NCBI RefSeq assembly: GCF_000005505.3
Contig: NC_016132.3
Coordinates: 32,068,914-32,132,913 of the forward strand
Source of the DNA: Brachypodium distachyon
Taxonomy: Eukaryota; Streptophyta; Magnoliopsida; Poales; Poaceae
DNA length: 64,000 nt
Direction of reading: 5' to 3'
The position numbers were made by a program, and so were the translations under genes. The notes beneath the pieces were generated by a model. That model saw nothing but the letters and a program-made list of their open reading frames with translations, did not search any database and was not told the origin of the DNA. Positions 22,465 through 33,127 of this stretch are shown in pieces (position 1 is the stretch's first letter; each line of letters starts with the position of its first letter).

Positions 22465-23430
22465 TTACGCGTGGGCTGGAGCTGGAGTAGCCCCCCGCAT
22501 CCTGCCCGGGAGCGGCTCACACCTTCTTCTGTGCGGGTTGTTCACCCACAAGTGGACCTCGTTCCCGGCAACTCCATAGTCGCCGGGATCCGCCACTGCG
22601 GAGGTCTTCACGACCTCGCCCACGCACCAAGCATCGTCCCTCAGGTTGCACTTGATGGATAGAACGCCGTATGTTGACGGCATCGTCATCACACCGTAGG
22701 CGCAATGGGTTGCCGCCATGAACTTGATCAGCGCTGGCCGACCAATGATCCCGTTGTATGGTAACGGGGTGTGAGCCACATCAAAAATGATGTGCACAGT
22801 CTGGAATGTTTCTCGGGTACCGAAGGTCACCGGGAGCATGATTCGCCCCATGGGCTGCACCACTCCTGGGTTGATCCCTTGGAACAGGTCGGTGGGCTTC
22901 ATCTGCTCTAGGGGAAGATGAAGCTTTTCCACCAGCTTGGCGGACAGCAGGTTGAGGCTTGCCCCGCTGTCCACCAGTACCTTGGTCACCGTCACGTTGT
23001 TTATGATCGGCGACACTACGAGGGGGAGCACCCGTGAACCCAAGGGACGGATCGGGTGATCGTCCGAGTTGCAGGTGATCGGCTCATGTGACCACCTCAA
23101 TGGCTGTTGCGCCTCCACGCTGGGGAGGAGGGCACAGACCTCACGCGTGAGCCGCTTCACGGCGGCGTGAGACATGAGAGCATATGCTCCCCCGTGGATG
23201 CTGGCGACGTCACGAGGCTCCTGGAAGCCGGGCTCGTTGGCGTCGTCGTCGCTGTAGACATCCTCGTGCTGCTCAGCGCGAAGCTTGTCGCGTCCCCGGG
23301 GAGGCCGGAACTTGCCGCCGCGGGTTCTCCTTTGTCGCCGCCGGCTGCGCCCCAGCCTGCTCCGCCGCGGGGGTTGTCCGGGCAATCCCGGGAGAGGTGC
23401 CCGATGTCCCCACAGTTGAAGCAAGCTCCG
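22465..23430 (-). pseudogene. Nucleocapsid and protease of element C
   Basis: A CCHC zinc knuckle (CFNCGDIGHLSRDC) is readable at about 23375-23425, in a frame different from its neighbours. The aspartic protease region contains VTKVLVDSGASLNLLSAK (about 22960-23000, catalytic D-S-G), NGIIGRPALIKF and the conserved STYGVLSIK. The frame ends in the low-complexity linker to RT. Frame changes between gag, knuckle and protease indicate several indels. Confidence 0.78.
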
Positions 23431-24256
23431 GCAGCACGGCGCTCCTCGGGGCACTGCTCGCGCTTGTCCTTGATGCTCTGGAGAGTGCGGCAGTCCTATG
23501 CGTCGTGGGTGGCGTTGGTGTGGATGGGGCAGCGCGCGGCCACTGGCGGCTTGCTGCCCGTTGCTCCCGCCGACGCCGCCTTCTTGGCGGGCCTCTAGGG
23601 AGCCCCCGGATCCGCGGCAAGCACTTGCGTCCCACCGCGTTTCCGGGAGCTCTTCTTTCCTCTTGTGGGTTTGCTGCTGCTTTGGCGGCAAGCTCGGGCG
23701 CCAAGCGCCCTTCCTCGACCAACGCGCACTTGTGGGGGAGAGCGTAGAGAGCCCTTGTGGTCCGGATCCAGTGCGTGTTGAGCTTCTCACGCATCTTCGG
23801 ATCTCGGATGTTGATGGCGTACGTGTTGATGATGGCGGCCGCTTCCGCCTCTGGGATGGAGTAGGAGAGGTTGGAGAACCTGTTGATGAAGTCCCGCAAC
23901 GTCTCCCCCGGTTTCTGCACGACCGTGTGCAGCTCCGCCATGGTTCCCGGGCGATTGTAGCCGCCCTGGAACGCGTTCACAAACTGCTTGCGCAGGTCAT
24001 CCCAGGAGGCTATGGACCCGGCGGGCAGGTTGAGCAACCAAGTCCTCGCTGATCCTTTGAGGACCATCGGGAACCGGTTGGCCCTGACCTTGTCGTCGGT
24101 GCCAATGGCGTGCATGACCAACGTGTAGGTCAGGAGAAAATCCTTGGGATTCATGGACCCATTGTACGTCCCGAGCGCCGGCGCTCGGAACTTGGGGGGC
24201 CATGTCACTCGGCGCAGCTCGCGAGTGAATGCGGCGCAGCCGTCCTCGGCACCCAT
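23273..24256 (-). pseudogene. gag capsid domain of element C
   Basis: Retrotrans_gag domain: FRAPALGTYNGSMNPKDFL, KGSARTWLLNLPAGSIASW, QFVNAFQGGYNRPGTM and LRDFINRFSNLSYSIPEA. It is highly similar to the B copy at 53203-53828. After about residue 210 the frame is shifted and the rest is not gag-like. The protein would package element RNA. Confidence 0.82.
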
Positions 24257-24268
24257 GGGAGCATCTTC

Positions 24269-25068
24269 CTACTCCTCTAGGCGCTGGCGTTCTGCTTCAC
24301 GCCGGTGCCGGCGCTGGCGTTCTGCTTCACGCTGGTCTTCCTGCTGGCGGGCGTTCAGGACGCCTCGTGCGTCACCCCGTGTAACGGTCGGTGACGAATC
24401 CGAGGACCCCACAGGATCCTCGCCTCCTTGCCCTTCCGGCGGGGGAGGGTGTTCTCTGTGTCCCGAGATGTGGGGTGCGTATCCGCGTCCCGGGTTCTGC
24501 CCCCGGCCTAAACCAGCCGGGACGCCCTCGCCTTGCGGCTGCTGGGTGGCGAGTGCAAGGAGCGCGTCTAGCTCCGCACTCCATGCTTCATGTGCCGGCG
24601 TACCTTGCGGTGGCTCGTAGCGCACCATGACACGCGCTGCTATAATTGGTTCCGCCGGGGTCTGGGCGGGAGGCTGCCGATTCTCCAACCGGCTGCCCTC
24701 TGCCCTGTCACCCGGTGCCCTCGGATGAGTGGGGCGAGACTCCGTTAACGTCGCTAGGGATGCGCGGTGCTCGTGGCGCAGCTGTAGCGGCGCGTCGTCG
24801 GCCCGCGAGTGGACTCGCGGGCCGGCGCGCGGGGCGTTGTGGCCGCTCGCGCGGCTGGCTCCGGCGCTGGGAGCCTCAGGTCCCCTCGGCCGGTTGTCTG
24901 CTGACGGCCGAGGAGGTGGAGGCGGGAGCTGCGACGGCTGCTGCTGTTGTGGAGGGGACCCCTGGTCCCCTTGTGCTTGTGATGAGCGCGCAGCGTCATG
25001 GAACCGAGTGCGCATGGTGAGAGTGTCGGCAAGTCGACCCGGGGCTCGTCTGCCTTCTTAGGCGGCAT
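24269..25068 (-). pseudogene. gag N-terminal region of element C
   Basis: Start MPPKKADEPRVDL at 25068, as in element B (52339). A 2-base loss after that segment shifts the frame, and the Gln/Pro/Ala-rich N-terminal region continues from the ATG at 25015 (248 residues) to a stop at 24269. It ends in Arg/Glu-rich repeats of about 24 bases (REAERQRRHR, about 24270-24350). The frame then changes to the capsid part. Confidence 0.75.
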
Positions 25069-25158
25069 GGCGAGCTAGTTGTTGAAGACATCGTAGGCGA
25101 AGAAGCCGGTGTTGATGAGGATGATGCCGGCGGTCACCCGAAGCTCTCTGCACGCCCC

Positions 25159-25174
25159 CCTACCTGGCGCGCAA
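25159..25174 (-). promoter_or_regulatory. Primer-binding site of element C
   Basis: TTGCGCGCCAGGTAGG on the minus strand, two bases after the LTR end. It matches the B site (52236) except near its start. RIRE2-type elements are recalled to use tRNA-Arg; that assignment is not checked here. Confidence 0.65.
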
Positions 25175-25176
25175 GA

Positions 25177-25987
25177 TGTCGGAGCACGGTCTCCGGCACC
25201 AGGGATGGCGAGAACCACCTTTTTGGTTCGGTGGAGGGCGAAGTGATCGCTCCGGCGATCGCCGGCGTGGCGATAGACATGAAGTTTAATACCCTACGTC
25301 CTTCTTTGAGTTGTATTCACAAGTTTGAGTGCGTACAGATCACCCGGGGAGTTCCCGGGTTGGCTACTTGGGTGAAACTACTTGGGTGAACGCTGTGCTA
25401 TCTTCTAATAACTCGGGTTTGAACCCTTTCACCGGTGGCATTGGTCCTCCTTTAATAGACAAGGGGATACCACAGGTGCCAATGCATGCAGTGTGACACG
25501 TTACCTAGACGCGTGTCACAGCCACACGGAATATACTTTGGTTAATCCGCGCTGGATGCCATGCAGCACCCTGTCTACTGTACACCGTAGAAAAACGGTT
25601 CGCAGGGTAGTCGCCCTAGCCTTGTTCAGCAAGCCTAGGCCTGCCGATAAGACTCCTGTCGGCGCATTAAATGCACTGTGCCAGCCGTCTTGTCCTGTCT
25701 TCACTGTTCTGCGTGTCCCGCCTGCATGCCCGAGCGCGGGTTATTTGGGTGCACCCTCCCGGCTAGCGCACCTGCTAGTTGTCGGGAGGCGTTCCTTTGG
25801 CTTCCTGGGACCGGGGTTCCCGGGAGCATCTTGTACTCGGCCCTTAGCTTCACCTTCACTAAGGGTCGTCTCCTCGAGGTAGGCTTCCCGGACTCATCGC
25901 TTTCCGGGAGGCCTTCCTGACGGGGCTTCGTCACTGGCGACCCACACGTCCCATATTAGTGGGACCCCGTGGGCCACTGGTACGACA
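25177..25987 (-). repeat. 5' LTR of element C (811 bp)
   Basis: On the minus strand it begins TGTCGTACCAG (25987) and ends GTGCTCCGACA (25177), the same ends as both LTRs of B. It contains a weakened TATA-like motif (TATTAAA, 25451-25457). At 25988 the sequence becomes the leader and gag of element D. Confidence 0.88.
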
Positions 25988-26028
25988 TGCGCCGACCGTG
26001 GGGAACCCTCGCCGCGATTGAAGATTTA

Positions 26029-26667
26029 ATGGCCCCGACGAAGCCTACTTCATCGGGTGCCCAACTTGCTACCAAGTCTACACGGTTGCAAACAAAGAAA
26101 GCAAGCGCCTCGAGGGCTCCCGAGGAAGAAGGAATCCTCACCAATCCGGACGTCGTTAGAAGCATGGTCACTACGACGGAAGTCATGGTCGCATCTCCGC
26201 TCCCGGCCGTCCCAGAAGGAATCGAGGTGCTCGAAACCGTCGTAGGCGGTTCCTCGAGACTCACCGATGTGGTGGCAAGGATCGGCGAGCTGTCTACGAT
26301 TGCCGCCCCCGCAGGGGATACGGAACTCGGCATGCCTCGCTCGATGGGCTTCGCACCACCTTCCCTACAACCGGTACTGGCCTTGCCCTTGGAACCTACA
26401 AGAGGAAACAATGTGGTGTCAGGAGGATTTGCGCTAGAAAACCAAGGAGTCCCGGCTTGCGACCCCTCCAACCCGGGACTGCCTCCGCTGGCGCTCGCCA
26501 CGATCGCCCATGGAGCTCCTTGGTATCACCCTTATTGGGGGCTTCCGCCAAACGGCGCTCTCCAAGTCGCACATGCTCAACACCAACCTCGCTTGGCGAA
26601 CGCCCCACAAGCGCCCCGCAAGCGCCCCTTGCTCCCCCTGCCGGGGTCGAGCAAGGTGGCAACCTAG
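26029..26667 (+). pseudogene. gag N-terminal region of element D
   Basis: ATG at 26029 starts MAPTKPTSSGAQLATKS, 41 bases after the C insertion, with an upstream in-frame start at 25969 inside the C LTR that cannot be genuine. The region is low-complexity, Pro/Ala-rich, with no recognisable fold; this is usual for the N-terminal part of Tat gags. It ends at TAG 26665-26667. The capsid part follows in other frames. Confidence 0.65.
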
Positions 26668-28152
26668 TACCACCTCAAGCTGCGCCTCGCGGAGAACGAG
26701 ACCCCAGCGTGCATGGAAACGAGCAAGTGGCGGAGTCCGGAGCCCGTGCCGACGGCGAAAGAAATTCCCGTCGACGCACCGACCCCCAAGAAAACGTCGA
26801 GATCATTCTCCAAGCGACCCTTCCAACGACGAATGCGACTCTGACGAGGGAGGACCCCGCCACCGAAGGAATTGGAAGAACTGGCCGACTTGTAACCCGC
26901 TCACACGGGAGATCCAAGACGCGCCTTTTCCGCCAAGGTTCAAGCCGCCTTCGATACGGCCGTACGACGGGGAGTCAAATCCTCTTCAGTTCCTGGATGT
27001 CTACTCCACCGCCGGGGGAGGCCCCGTCGAGATGTGCAACCTGTTTCCGCTCGCGCTCATCGGGATGGCGCAACTTGGTTTTATAACCTGCGGAAGAACT
27101 CCGTGCAATCGTGGGAGCGCCTCAAGGAGGTCTTCATCGCCAACTTTCAGGGAAACTTCAAAGAACCCGTGCAGGCTCACGAGCTATACGCCATGAAACA
27201 AAAGCCGAGGGAATCCCTCTGAAGCTTCTTCCATCGCTTTGCGAAGGTACAAAGCCAAATCGCCAACCCACCGTCGACCACGGTGATCGACGCATGCATT
27301 CAAGGCCTTCTCCAAGGCGAAGTGAATCGGGCCCTAAGTCGCAATCCTCCAAAGACGACCGAGGAGCTCTATCGAATCTTGCAAGAGTACGCCCGGGGCG
27401 AAGACTGGGACATTGCTAAAAAGGACGTGCCGCGTGCCGCTCCCGAAGGAACTCCCTCGTCCAACAAACCCCCTGCGGTTGCTTCATCTTCCAAGAAGAA
27501 GAGGAGGTGGGGGAAGAAGGCCCCCGGCGACCAAGCGCGGAAGATCTTCGCCGTCGAAGGGCAAGCATCGTCCCAAAATACTTGGCAACCCAAGAAGCCA
27601 CCTCGCCCTCCCAAGGGAGGAACTGGAAGATGCCTCATCCACAACTCGGCAAGCCACGGCACCGAGGAGTGCAACACTCTCATCGTGGCTCGCGAAGAGT
27701 TCCAGGCACGAATGCAAGCCCGTCGCAAGGATGAGAAGACAGCCAAGGCTCCACGCCCTGCCAACATCCTTGTTGCAGACCCGGCACATAAGGAAGACAA
27801 CCTCCCGTTCCAAGAGTCCGCGCATCACGTCGGAGTGATACTCGGGGGCTCCGCCACAAGACGGGGATCGAAGCGGCAACGCAAGGAGTATGCTCGCGAA
27901 GTCAACGTCGTGGGGACCTTCACCCCAACACCACCACCAAAGTGGGCGAGCGTACCAATCACCTTCACCGAGGAAGACGCCAAGGGGATACGCTTCCCAC
28001 ACTACGACGCCCTCTTCGTCACGGCGATCGTTGCCAATTGTGAGCTCAAGAAGATTCTTGTGGATGGCGGAAGCTCCGCCGACACCCTATATCTGAGCAC
28101 ATTGAAGACGCTGATGGAACCGCAAGGGGGATACAAGAACGGCTCGTTGTAG
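26668..28152 (+). pseudogene. gag capsid and start of protease, element D
   Basis: Capsid motifs appear in successive frames: FKPPSIRPYDGESNPLQFLD (about 26940), ATWFYNLRKNSVQSWERL (27070), ANFQGNFKEP (27140), FHRFAKVQSQIANPP (27230) and IQGLLQGEVNRALSRNPP. From 27283 one frame runs to 28152, through a Lys/Arg-rich linker and CLIHNSASHGTEEC (a degenerate zinc-binding segment, about 27633-27675), to the protease active site ILVDGGSSAD (Asp codon 28063-28065). A stop at 28150-28152 follows. Confidence 0.75.
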
Positions 28153-28734
28153 CCATCCCTTTATCCTCTCACCGGCTTCGTGCCCGGAAAGTCCATTCAG
28201 CCACTCGGACAAATTGAGCTCCTCACGACCTTCGGAGACGCCACGAATCATCGAACCGAGCTTGTGCGCTTTGATGTGCTGGATATGGAGGCCTCCTTTA
28301 ATGCCATCCTTGGAAGGACGACGTTGAACCGTCTCTGCGCTGCCGTCCACCACAACTTATTGTGCGTGAAGATCCCGGGCCCAAAGGGCATGATAATGGT
28401 CCGCAGCAAGCAATCTTCTGATAGGAAGATACTCTACCATCTTGAGACCAAGTGCGCGGAGAAGGGAGAATCATCCAAGAGTGTCAACATGCTTTCAAAC
28501 GCGGGAGCATCCGAAACTGGCCATCCAGAGCGCTACAACCCAAAGCCCCTATCCGAAGGAGATCTCAAGGAAGTACGCGTCTCCCAAGATGACGCCACAC
28601 GCATGGTGAAGATCGGAGCCGACCTCCTAAGCGAACTTGAGGAAGAACTCGTCGGCCTACTTCCCTCTTCGCTTGGTCACCTTCCGACATGGGAGGAGTC
28701 CCGCGCGACGTCATGGAGCATCGCCTCGCCGTAA
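28153..28734 (+). pseudogene. Protease C-terminal part and linker, element D
   Basis: Contains FVPGKSIQPLGQIEL, FDVLDMEASFNAILGRTTLN and HLLCVKIPGPKG-type residues (as read: HNLLCVKIPGPKG), which form the flap and ALLG-like end of Tat proteases, then a linker with KIGADLLSELEEELVGLL leading to RT. Same frame as the preceding segment after its TAG. It ends at 28734 where a frameshift occurs. Confidence 0.7.
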
Positions 28735-30246
28735 GGCCTGACAAAGCTCCCTTGAAGCAAAAGCTCCGAAAGCTCTCCACCGAGCGAAGTGAAGTGATCA
28801 TGCAAGAAATTGCCAAGCTCTCCGACGTCGGGCTCATCCGAGAAGTTTGGCATCCCGAATGGTAAGCCAATCCGGTCTTGGTGAAGAAAGCCAACGACAA
28901 GTGGTGAATTTGTGTCGACTTCACCAACTTGAACAAGGCGTGCCCCAAGGATGACTACCCGCTCCCTCAGATCAACAAACTAGTCGACTCCACGGCGGGA
29001 TGTGAAAGGTTGAGCATCTTGGACGCCTATTCATGATATCACCAAGTCCGCATGGCCAAGGAAGACAAGGAAAAGACCTGCTTCATCACTCCCATCGGCA
29101 CCTTCTGCTATCGCAGGATGCCTTTTGGTTTGAGGAATGCCGGCAACTTTCCAACACCCTGTCAGCCTCATCCTCAAAGAACAATCGGGGAGGAACGCCG
29201 AAGTATACGTTGACGACGCCGTCATCAAAAGTCAAATTGCGAAGACCCATCGCAAGGACCTACAAGAAACCTTCAACAATCTCTGCAAGTTCGGTGTGAA
29301 GCTGAATCCAGAGAAATGCGCATTTGGAGTTCGAGGAGGAAAACTCTTGGGCTTCCTTGTCTCTCAACGAGGGATCGAGGCCAACCCGGAGAAAATCCGG
29401 GCCATCCTAGAGATGGAGCCTCCTCGCTCCGTCAAAGATGTGCAACGCCTAGCGGGAACAATGGCGGCCTTGGGACGATTCATTGCCCGGTCAGCCGAGA
29501 ACGGTCTTCCTTATTTCAAAGCCTTGAGGAGCCTCGACAACTTTGAGTGGACCGACGAAGCTCAAAGGGCCTTTGAAGAGCTCAAGACCTATTTGTTGAC
29601 CCCTCCACTTCTCACGAGCCCAAAGCAGGGGGAACCTTTGCTCCTGTACCTTGCCGCGACCCCGGTCGCTGTAAGTGCAGCACTCGTGAAGGAAGAAGAC
29701 AGGTCACAACGCCCGATATATTACGTGAGCGAAGCCTTGGGAGGAGCAAAGGGTCGATACACACAGATCGAGAAGATCGCGTACGACCTCCTCATGGCCT
29801 CTCGAAAGCTCTGTCATTACTTCATGGGCCACACCATCATGGGGCCAACTACCTTCCCACTCAAGGAAGTCTTCGGCAACAAGGAGGCCACCGGAAGAAT
29901 CGTCAAATGGGCAACGGAATTGGCTCCTTTCTCATTGGAACTCACAGCGAGAACGGCCATAAAATCCCAAGTCTTGGCTGACTTCGTGGCCGAGTGGCAT
30001 GCTCCACTAGCCCCGCCTGAAGAAATCACTTCCAAGACCGAGCCCCCCGAACCACATTGGATAATGAGGTTTGATGGCTCCAAGCGCCTCGACGATGCGG
30101 GGGCTGGATTTTGGAGTACGCCGCCCACCTCAACTTTAATGCCACCAACAACATGGCAAAATATGAGGCGCTCCTTCTCGGACTTCGATCGGCCAAGGCC
30201 ATGGGAGTTTGATGCCTTCTCATCCAAGGAGACTCCCAACTGGTGA
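28735..30246 (+). pseudogene. Reverse transcriptase and start of RNase H, element D
   Basis: RT motifs: ICVDFTNLNKACPKDDYPL (about 28910, preceded by TGA in place of a Trp-type codon), RMPFGLRNAG (29116), then after a shift near 29137 the catalytic YVDD (29206-29217) and GVRGGKLLGFLVSQRGIEANPEK. The connection domain ([18 protein letters not shown]) and the RNase H entry ADFVAEW and MRFDGSKRLDDAGAG follow to about 30110, after which the frame is lost. At least five stops lie between 28750 and 29035. Confidence 0.78.
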
Positions 30247-31786
30247 TAAACCAAATGGATGAGTCATATCAATGCCTTGATGAAAGGATGAAAAAGTATA
30301 TCGAAGAAGTTCGCAAGATGGAACGGTATTTCCTGGGCGTGGAGGCGTGACGCATACCACGAGGGGAAAATGACCTGGCCGACAGGTTAGCCCGAACGGC
30401 CGGTTCCAAAGAACTGCTTCCACCAGGTGCATTCTTCGAAGTAATTTGCGCCCCATCCATAAAGGAAGAGGCCATTGCCCTTGACGAAGCTTCAAAGACC
30501 AGCATGGTCATTGACACTCCACCCTCTTGGATGACACCGATTATCCGCGCCTTGAAAGGCAAGGTGGATGAAGAAGCGGAAGGCCCGAGCGCCAAAACTC
30601 TGCTCGCAAAAGCCAAGATGTACGTCCTCCTCGATGGCATCCTATTAAAGAAAGGAGCGGCCGCGTTACTTAAGTGCATAACTCCTAACCGAGGAGCCGA
30701 GCTCCTCCTGGAAATCCATCCAGAAATACACGACCACCATCTTGAGCCAAGAGCCACCGCGGTAAAAGCCTTACGTCAGGGATTCTATTGGCCTACCATG
30801 GTGCAAGACGCAATCACCATATTGCGGAAATGCAAAGGTTGCCAAAAAAATGGCCAAGTCAATCCATGTGCCCGTGACTTCCCTGAAGAATATCCCGATA
30901 ACATGGCCATTTGCACGCTGGGGAATGGACCTTCTCGGGCCTTTCCCCGCATGCAACGAGGGCTGCAAGTACCTCGTGGTGACGATTGATTACTTCTCCA
31001 AATGGATAGAAGCAGCGCCACTTGGCAAGATCACGTCACAGGCCGTCCAGAATTATTTCTTGGAAAACATCATATGCCGATATGGTGTCCCACGAGAGCT
31101 AACCGTGGACAACGGCAAACAGTTCGACTGTGAGAAATTCATCAAATTCTGTGAATGCCTTGAGATCAAGCTGCACTTCGCATCCGTAGCTTACTCCAAG
31201 AGCAACGGCGCATGCGAAAGGGCCAATGGACTAATCCTCCAAGGACTCCGCCGAAGGGTCTAGCACACGGTTAGCAAAGCAAGAGGAGCATGGGGAGATG
31301 AACTCGCTAGCATGGTTTGGGGCATATGCACTTCCGTAAGCCGTTCCACGGGCCGAACACCATTCTCTTTGGTGTATGGCGCCGAAGCAGTTCTTCCCGC
31401 CGAGGTCGAGTTCCGCTCACCTCGGGTCGAATCACTCCAAGAAGCCACTCCACTTGCCTTCATCGAAAATGAAGAGCACCACAAAACGGCCATCGATCTT
31501 GTGGAAGAAGCTTGTGACAAAGCCCTCATGAGGCATGCCGCTTACGAGCAAAGCGCCGCACGCTTCTACAACACAAGGCTGCGGGAAACAAGCCTTATCC
31601 TAAGGAGATCTCGTGCTGAAAAAGAACGTCGACCCCAAACTCCAGCACAAACTCGACCCTAAATGGGAAGGACCATACCGCATCGCCGCAGTATTGGGAA
31701 ATGGTGCATACCACCTCGAGAATATGGAAGGGCAAAACGTTGTCCATGCCTGGAACGGCGACAAACTCCGGCGTTTCTACGCCTAA
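30247..31786 (+). pseudogene. RNase H end and integrase, element D
   Basis: The frame from 30504 holds an integrase zinc domain (IHDHHLEPRATAVKALRQGFYWPT and RKCKGCQKN). The core is in the frame starting 30850: RWGMDLLGPFPA (first Asp), LTVDNGKQFD (second Asp) and SNGACERANG (catalytic Glu), so the DDE triad is intact. A TAG at 31261-31263 and a shift near 31590 break it. The C-terminal part (WEGPYRIAAVLGNGAYHL, WNGDKLRRFYA) ends at TAA 31784-31786, giving the end of pol. Confidence 0.8.
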
Positions 31787-32878
31787 GGAGAAACTTCAAG
31801 GGCAATCCTTGCCGCTCCCAAAAAGACTATCGGCACCCAACCGGCCTTTTCCCTACGAAACTTCGAGGGATCGTAAGCGCCAACGAGGCCACGTCTACAT
31901 AAGGTTTGTAAGTGCCCATCGGGACATACCTTAAGACAAGGAAGCAAGGATCAATAAAGAAAGTCCTTGAGGAAACATTAAGAGTCGCACGAGACACTCA
32001 CATGACTCATCGTCGTAAAAGAGCCGCTGCCCCTGTGCCGCTCACCGAGGAACGCGGAAAGGCCTCCATTGGCCCGAGCATCCTCTAAAAATGTCCACGG
32101 GCATAGGTCGCTACTAGCGACTCGTTCCTTGGTGGATCCTAGCATGCCTCGAGGCCATCCACCAAGTAGAACCAAGTCCCCCAAGGACCGGAAGCTCCTT
32201 AAAACGCATTTAAGGGGAACCGTAAATAAGCAAGTTATGCATGAGCTTACTTACCTCGGAGAACCATGCTACCCGTATGCGAGATGTCGCGCACGGGCCT
32301 GCATGATAGTAACCGGGTTAAGGCTCCATAATAATCGCAGGAAAGCATAGCTTCCTGAAGTCCGAAAAGGGAAAATTCCGCATGAAATTTTCCGAACGGC
32401 AGGTCGAAAAGTCCGGATCACTACCGGCATATCGATGGTGACCCTCACAAGGGTACTAGGACCCATGGCTCGTAACCATGGCCTAATGCGCCGAAGCCAA
32501 GTCGTATCCCAACGGTGACATCAATTGATAACACAAAAGTGTAATCGTAGCGAACGATCGCGAGTTGTATAAACTGAGGAAATATAGTACTTCACAAGAA
32601 GGAAATATAGTACTCCAAGAAACACATGTTGAGCCAAGTTAACATTTCCGATAATGTCGACTACATGGTGAAACATGGGAAATACATGCTGAGCTAAGTT
32701 AACATTTCTGATAATGTTGACTACATAGTGAATCATGAAACACAACAAAAAAGCTGCCTTACAACCTCTACGACCAAAAGCCTGAACATACTAGCCATGA
32801 GGCTAAGTCAAGTGGAGACATGCAACATCACATAAGTAAGCAACTAAGGAACATCACCACCTCCTAGGGCGACGAGGC
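31787..32878 (+). other. Noncoding spacer of element D between pol and antisense gene
   Basis: No convincing coding frame on either strand. The only internal structure seen is a 60-base tandem pair at 32620-32739. Confidence 0.6.
32620..32739. repeat. 60-base tandem duplication
   Basis: Two imperfect units (32620-32679 and 32680-32739), each containing AGTTAACATTTC and GATAATGT, differing at several positions. Confidence 0.65.
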
Positions 32879-33127
32879 TCACGCCTCACCGTCACCCTCC
32901 TGAAGAGCGGGCTCCAGGCTACACACAAAGCGTCGAGCCTGAGCGTGAAGAGGAGCACCCTGGTCTGCCAGAAACTTCTTCGCCCCATGAGACATCTCAC
33001 ACTCGAGTCCGCTCATCCCGGCACCGCCGTCCAGGCCTGCCGCGACCGCCGACGAAACAAGTCGAGCACCCGTACTCAGGAGGCACTACTTCACGGTAGG
33101 CTCAATGAGCTCCACCTGGTATGTAAG
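32879..33127 (-). pseudogene. 3' end of the antisense gene of element D
   Basis: On the minus strand a clean C-terminal frame reads GLECEMSHGAKKFLADQGAP and HAQARRFVCSLEPAL and stops at TGA 32881-32879. An in-frame TAG lies upstream near 33088, and an acceptor-like CAG precedes GTGGAGCTC near 33118. I assign it to the C terminus of the gene whose larger part is at 47676-49902, by orientation, position and composition. Insertions I and G now separate the two parts by about 14.5 kb. Homology to that family's C terminus is inferred, not shown. Confidence 0.5.

Larger units (their letters stand above)
1781..25987 (-). mobile_element. RIRE2-like Tat-lineage LTR retrotransposon C (decayed)
   Basis: Minus-strand Ty3/gypsy element. 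Its 5' LTR is 25177-25987, followed leftward by PBS, gag, protease, a deleted reverse transcriptase, RNase H and integrase ending at 19625, then a noncoding spacer and a plus-strand (antisense) gene at 1781-4794. The 3' LTR is beyond the left edge. LTR, PBS, gag and antisense gene closely match element B at 51324-58354, so both belong to one family. C ends at 25987 directly against the leader of element D, so it appears inserted in D; the 5 bases after it are TGCGC, but the matching TSD copy is off-window. C is interrupted by LTR A at 1780 and by a solo LTR at 5584-18982. Frameshifts, stops and the RT deletion make it non-autonomous. Confidence 0.85.

Noticed and set aside
22471..24052. Plus-strand frames of 163-187 residues
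   Set aside because: Shadows of the C gag and protease on the other strand.
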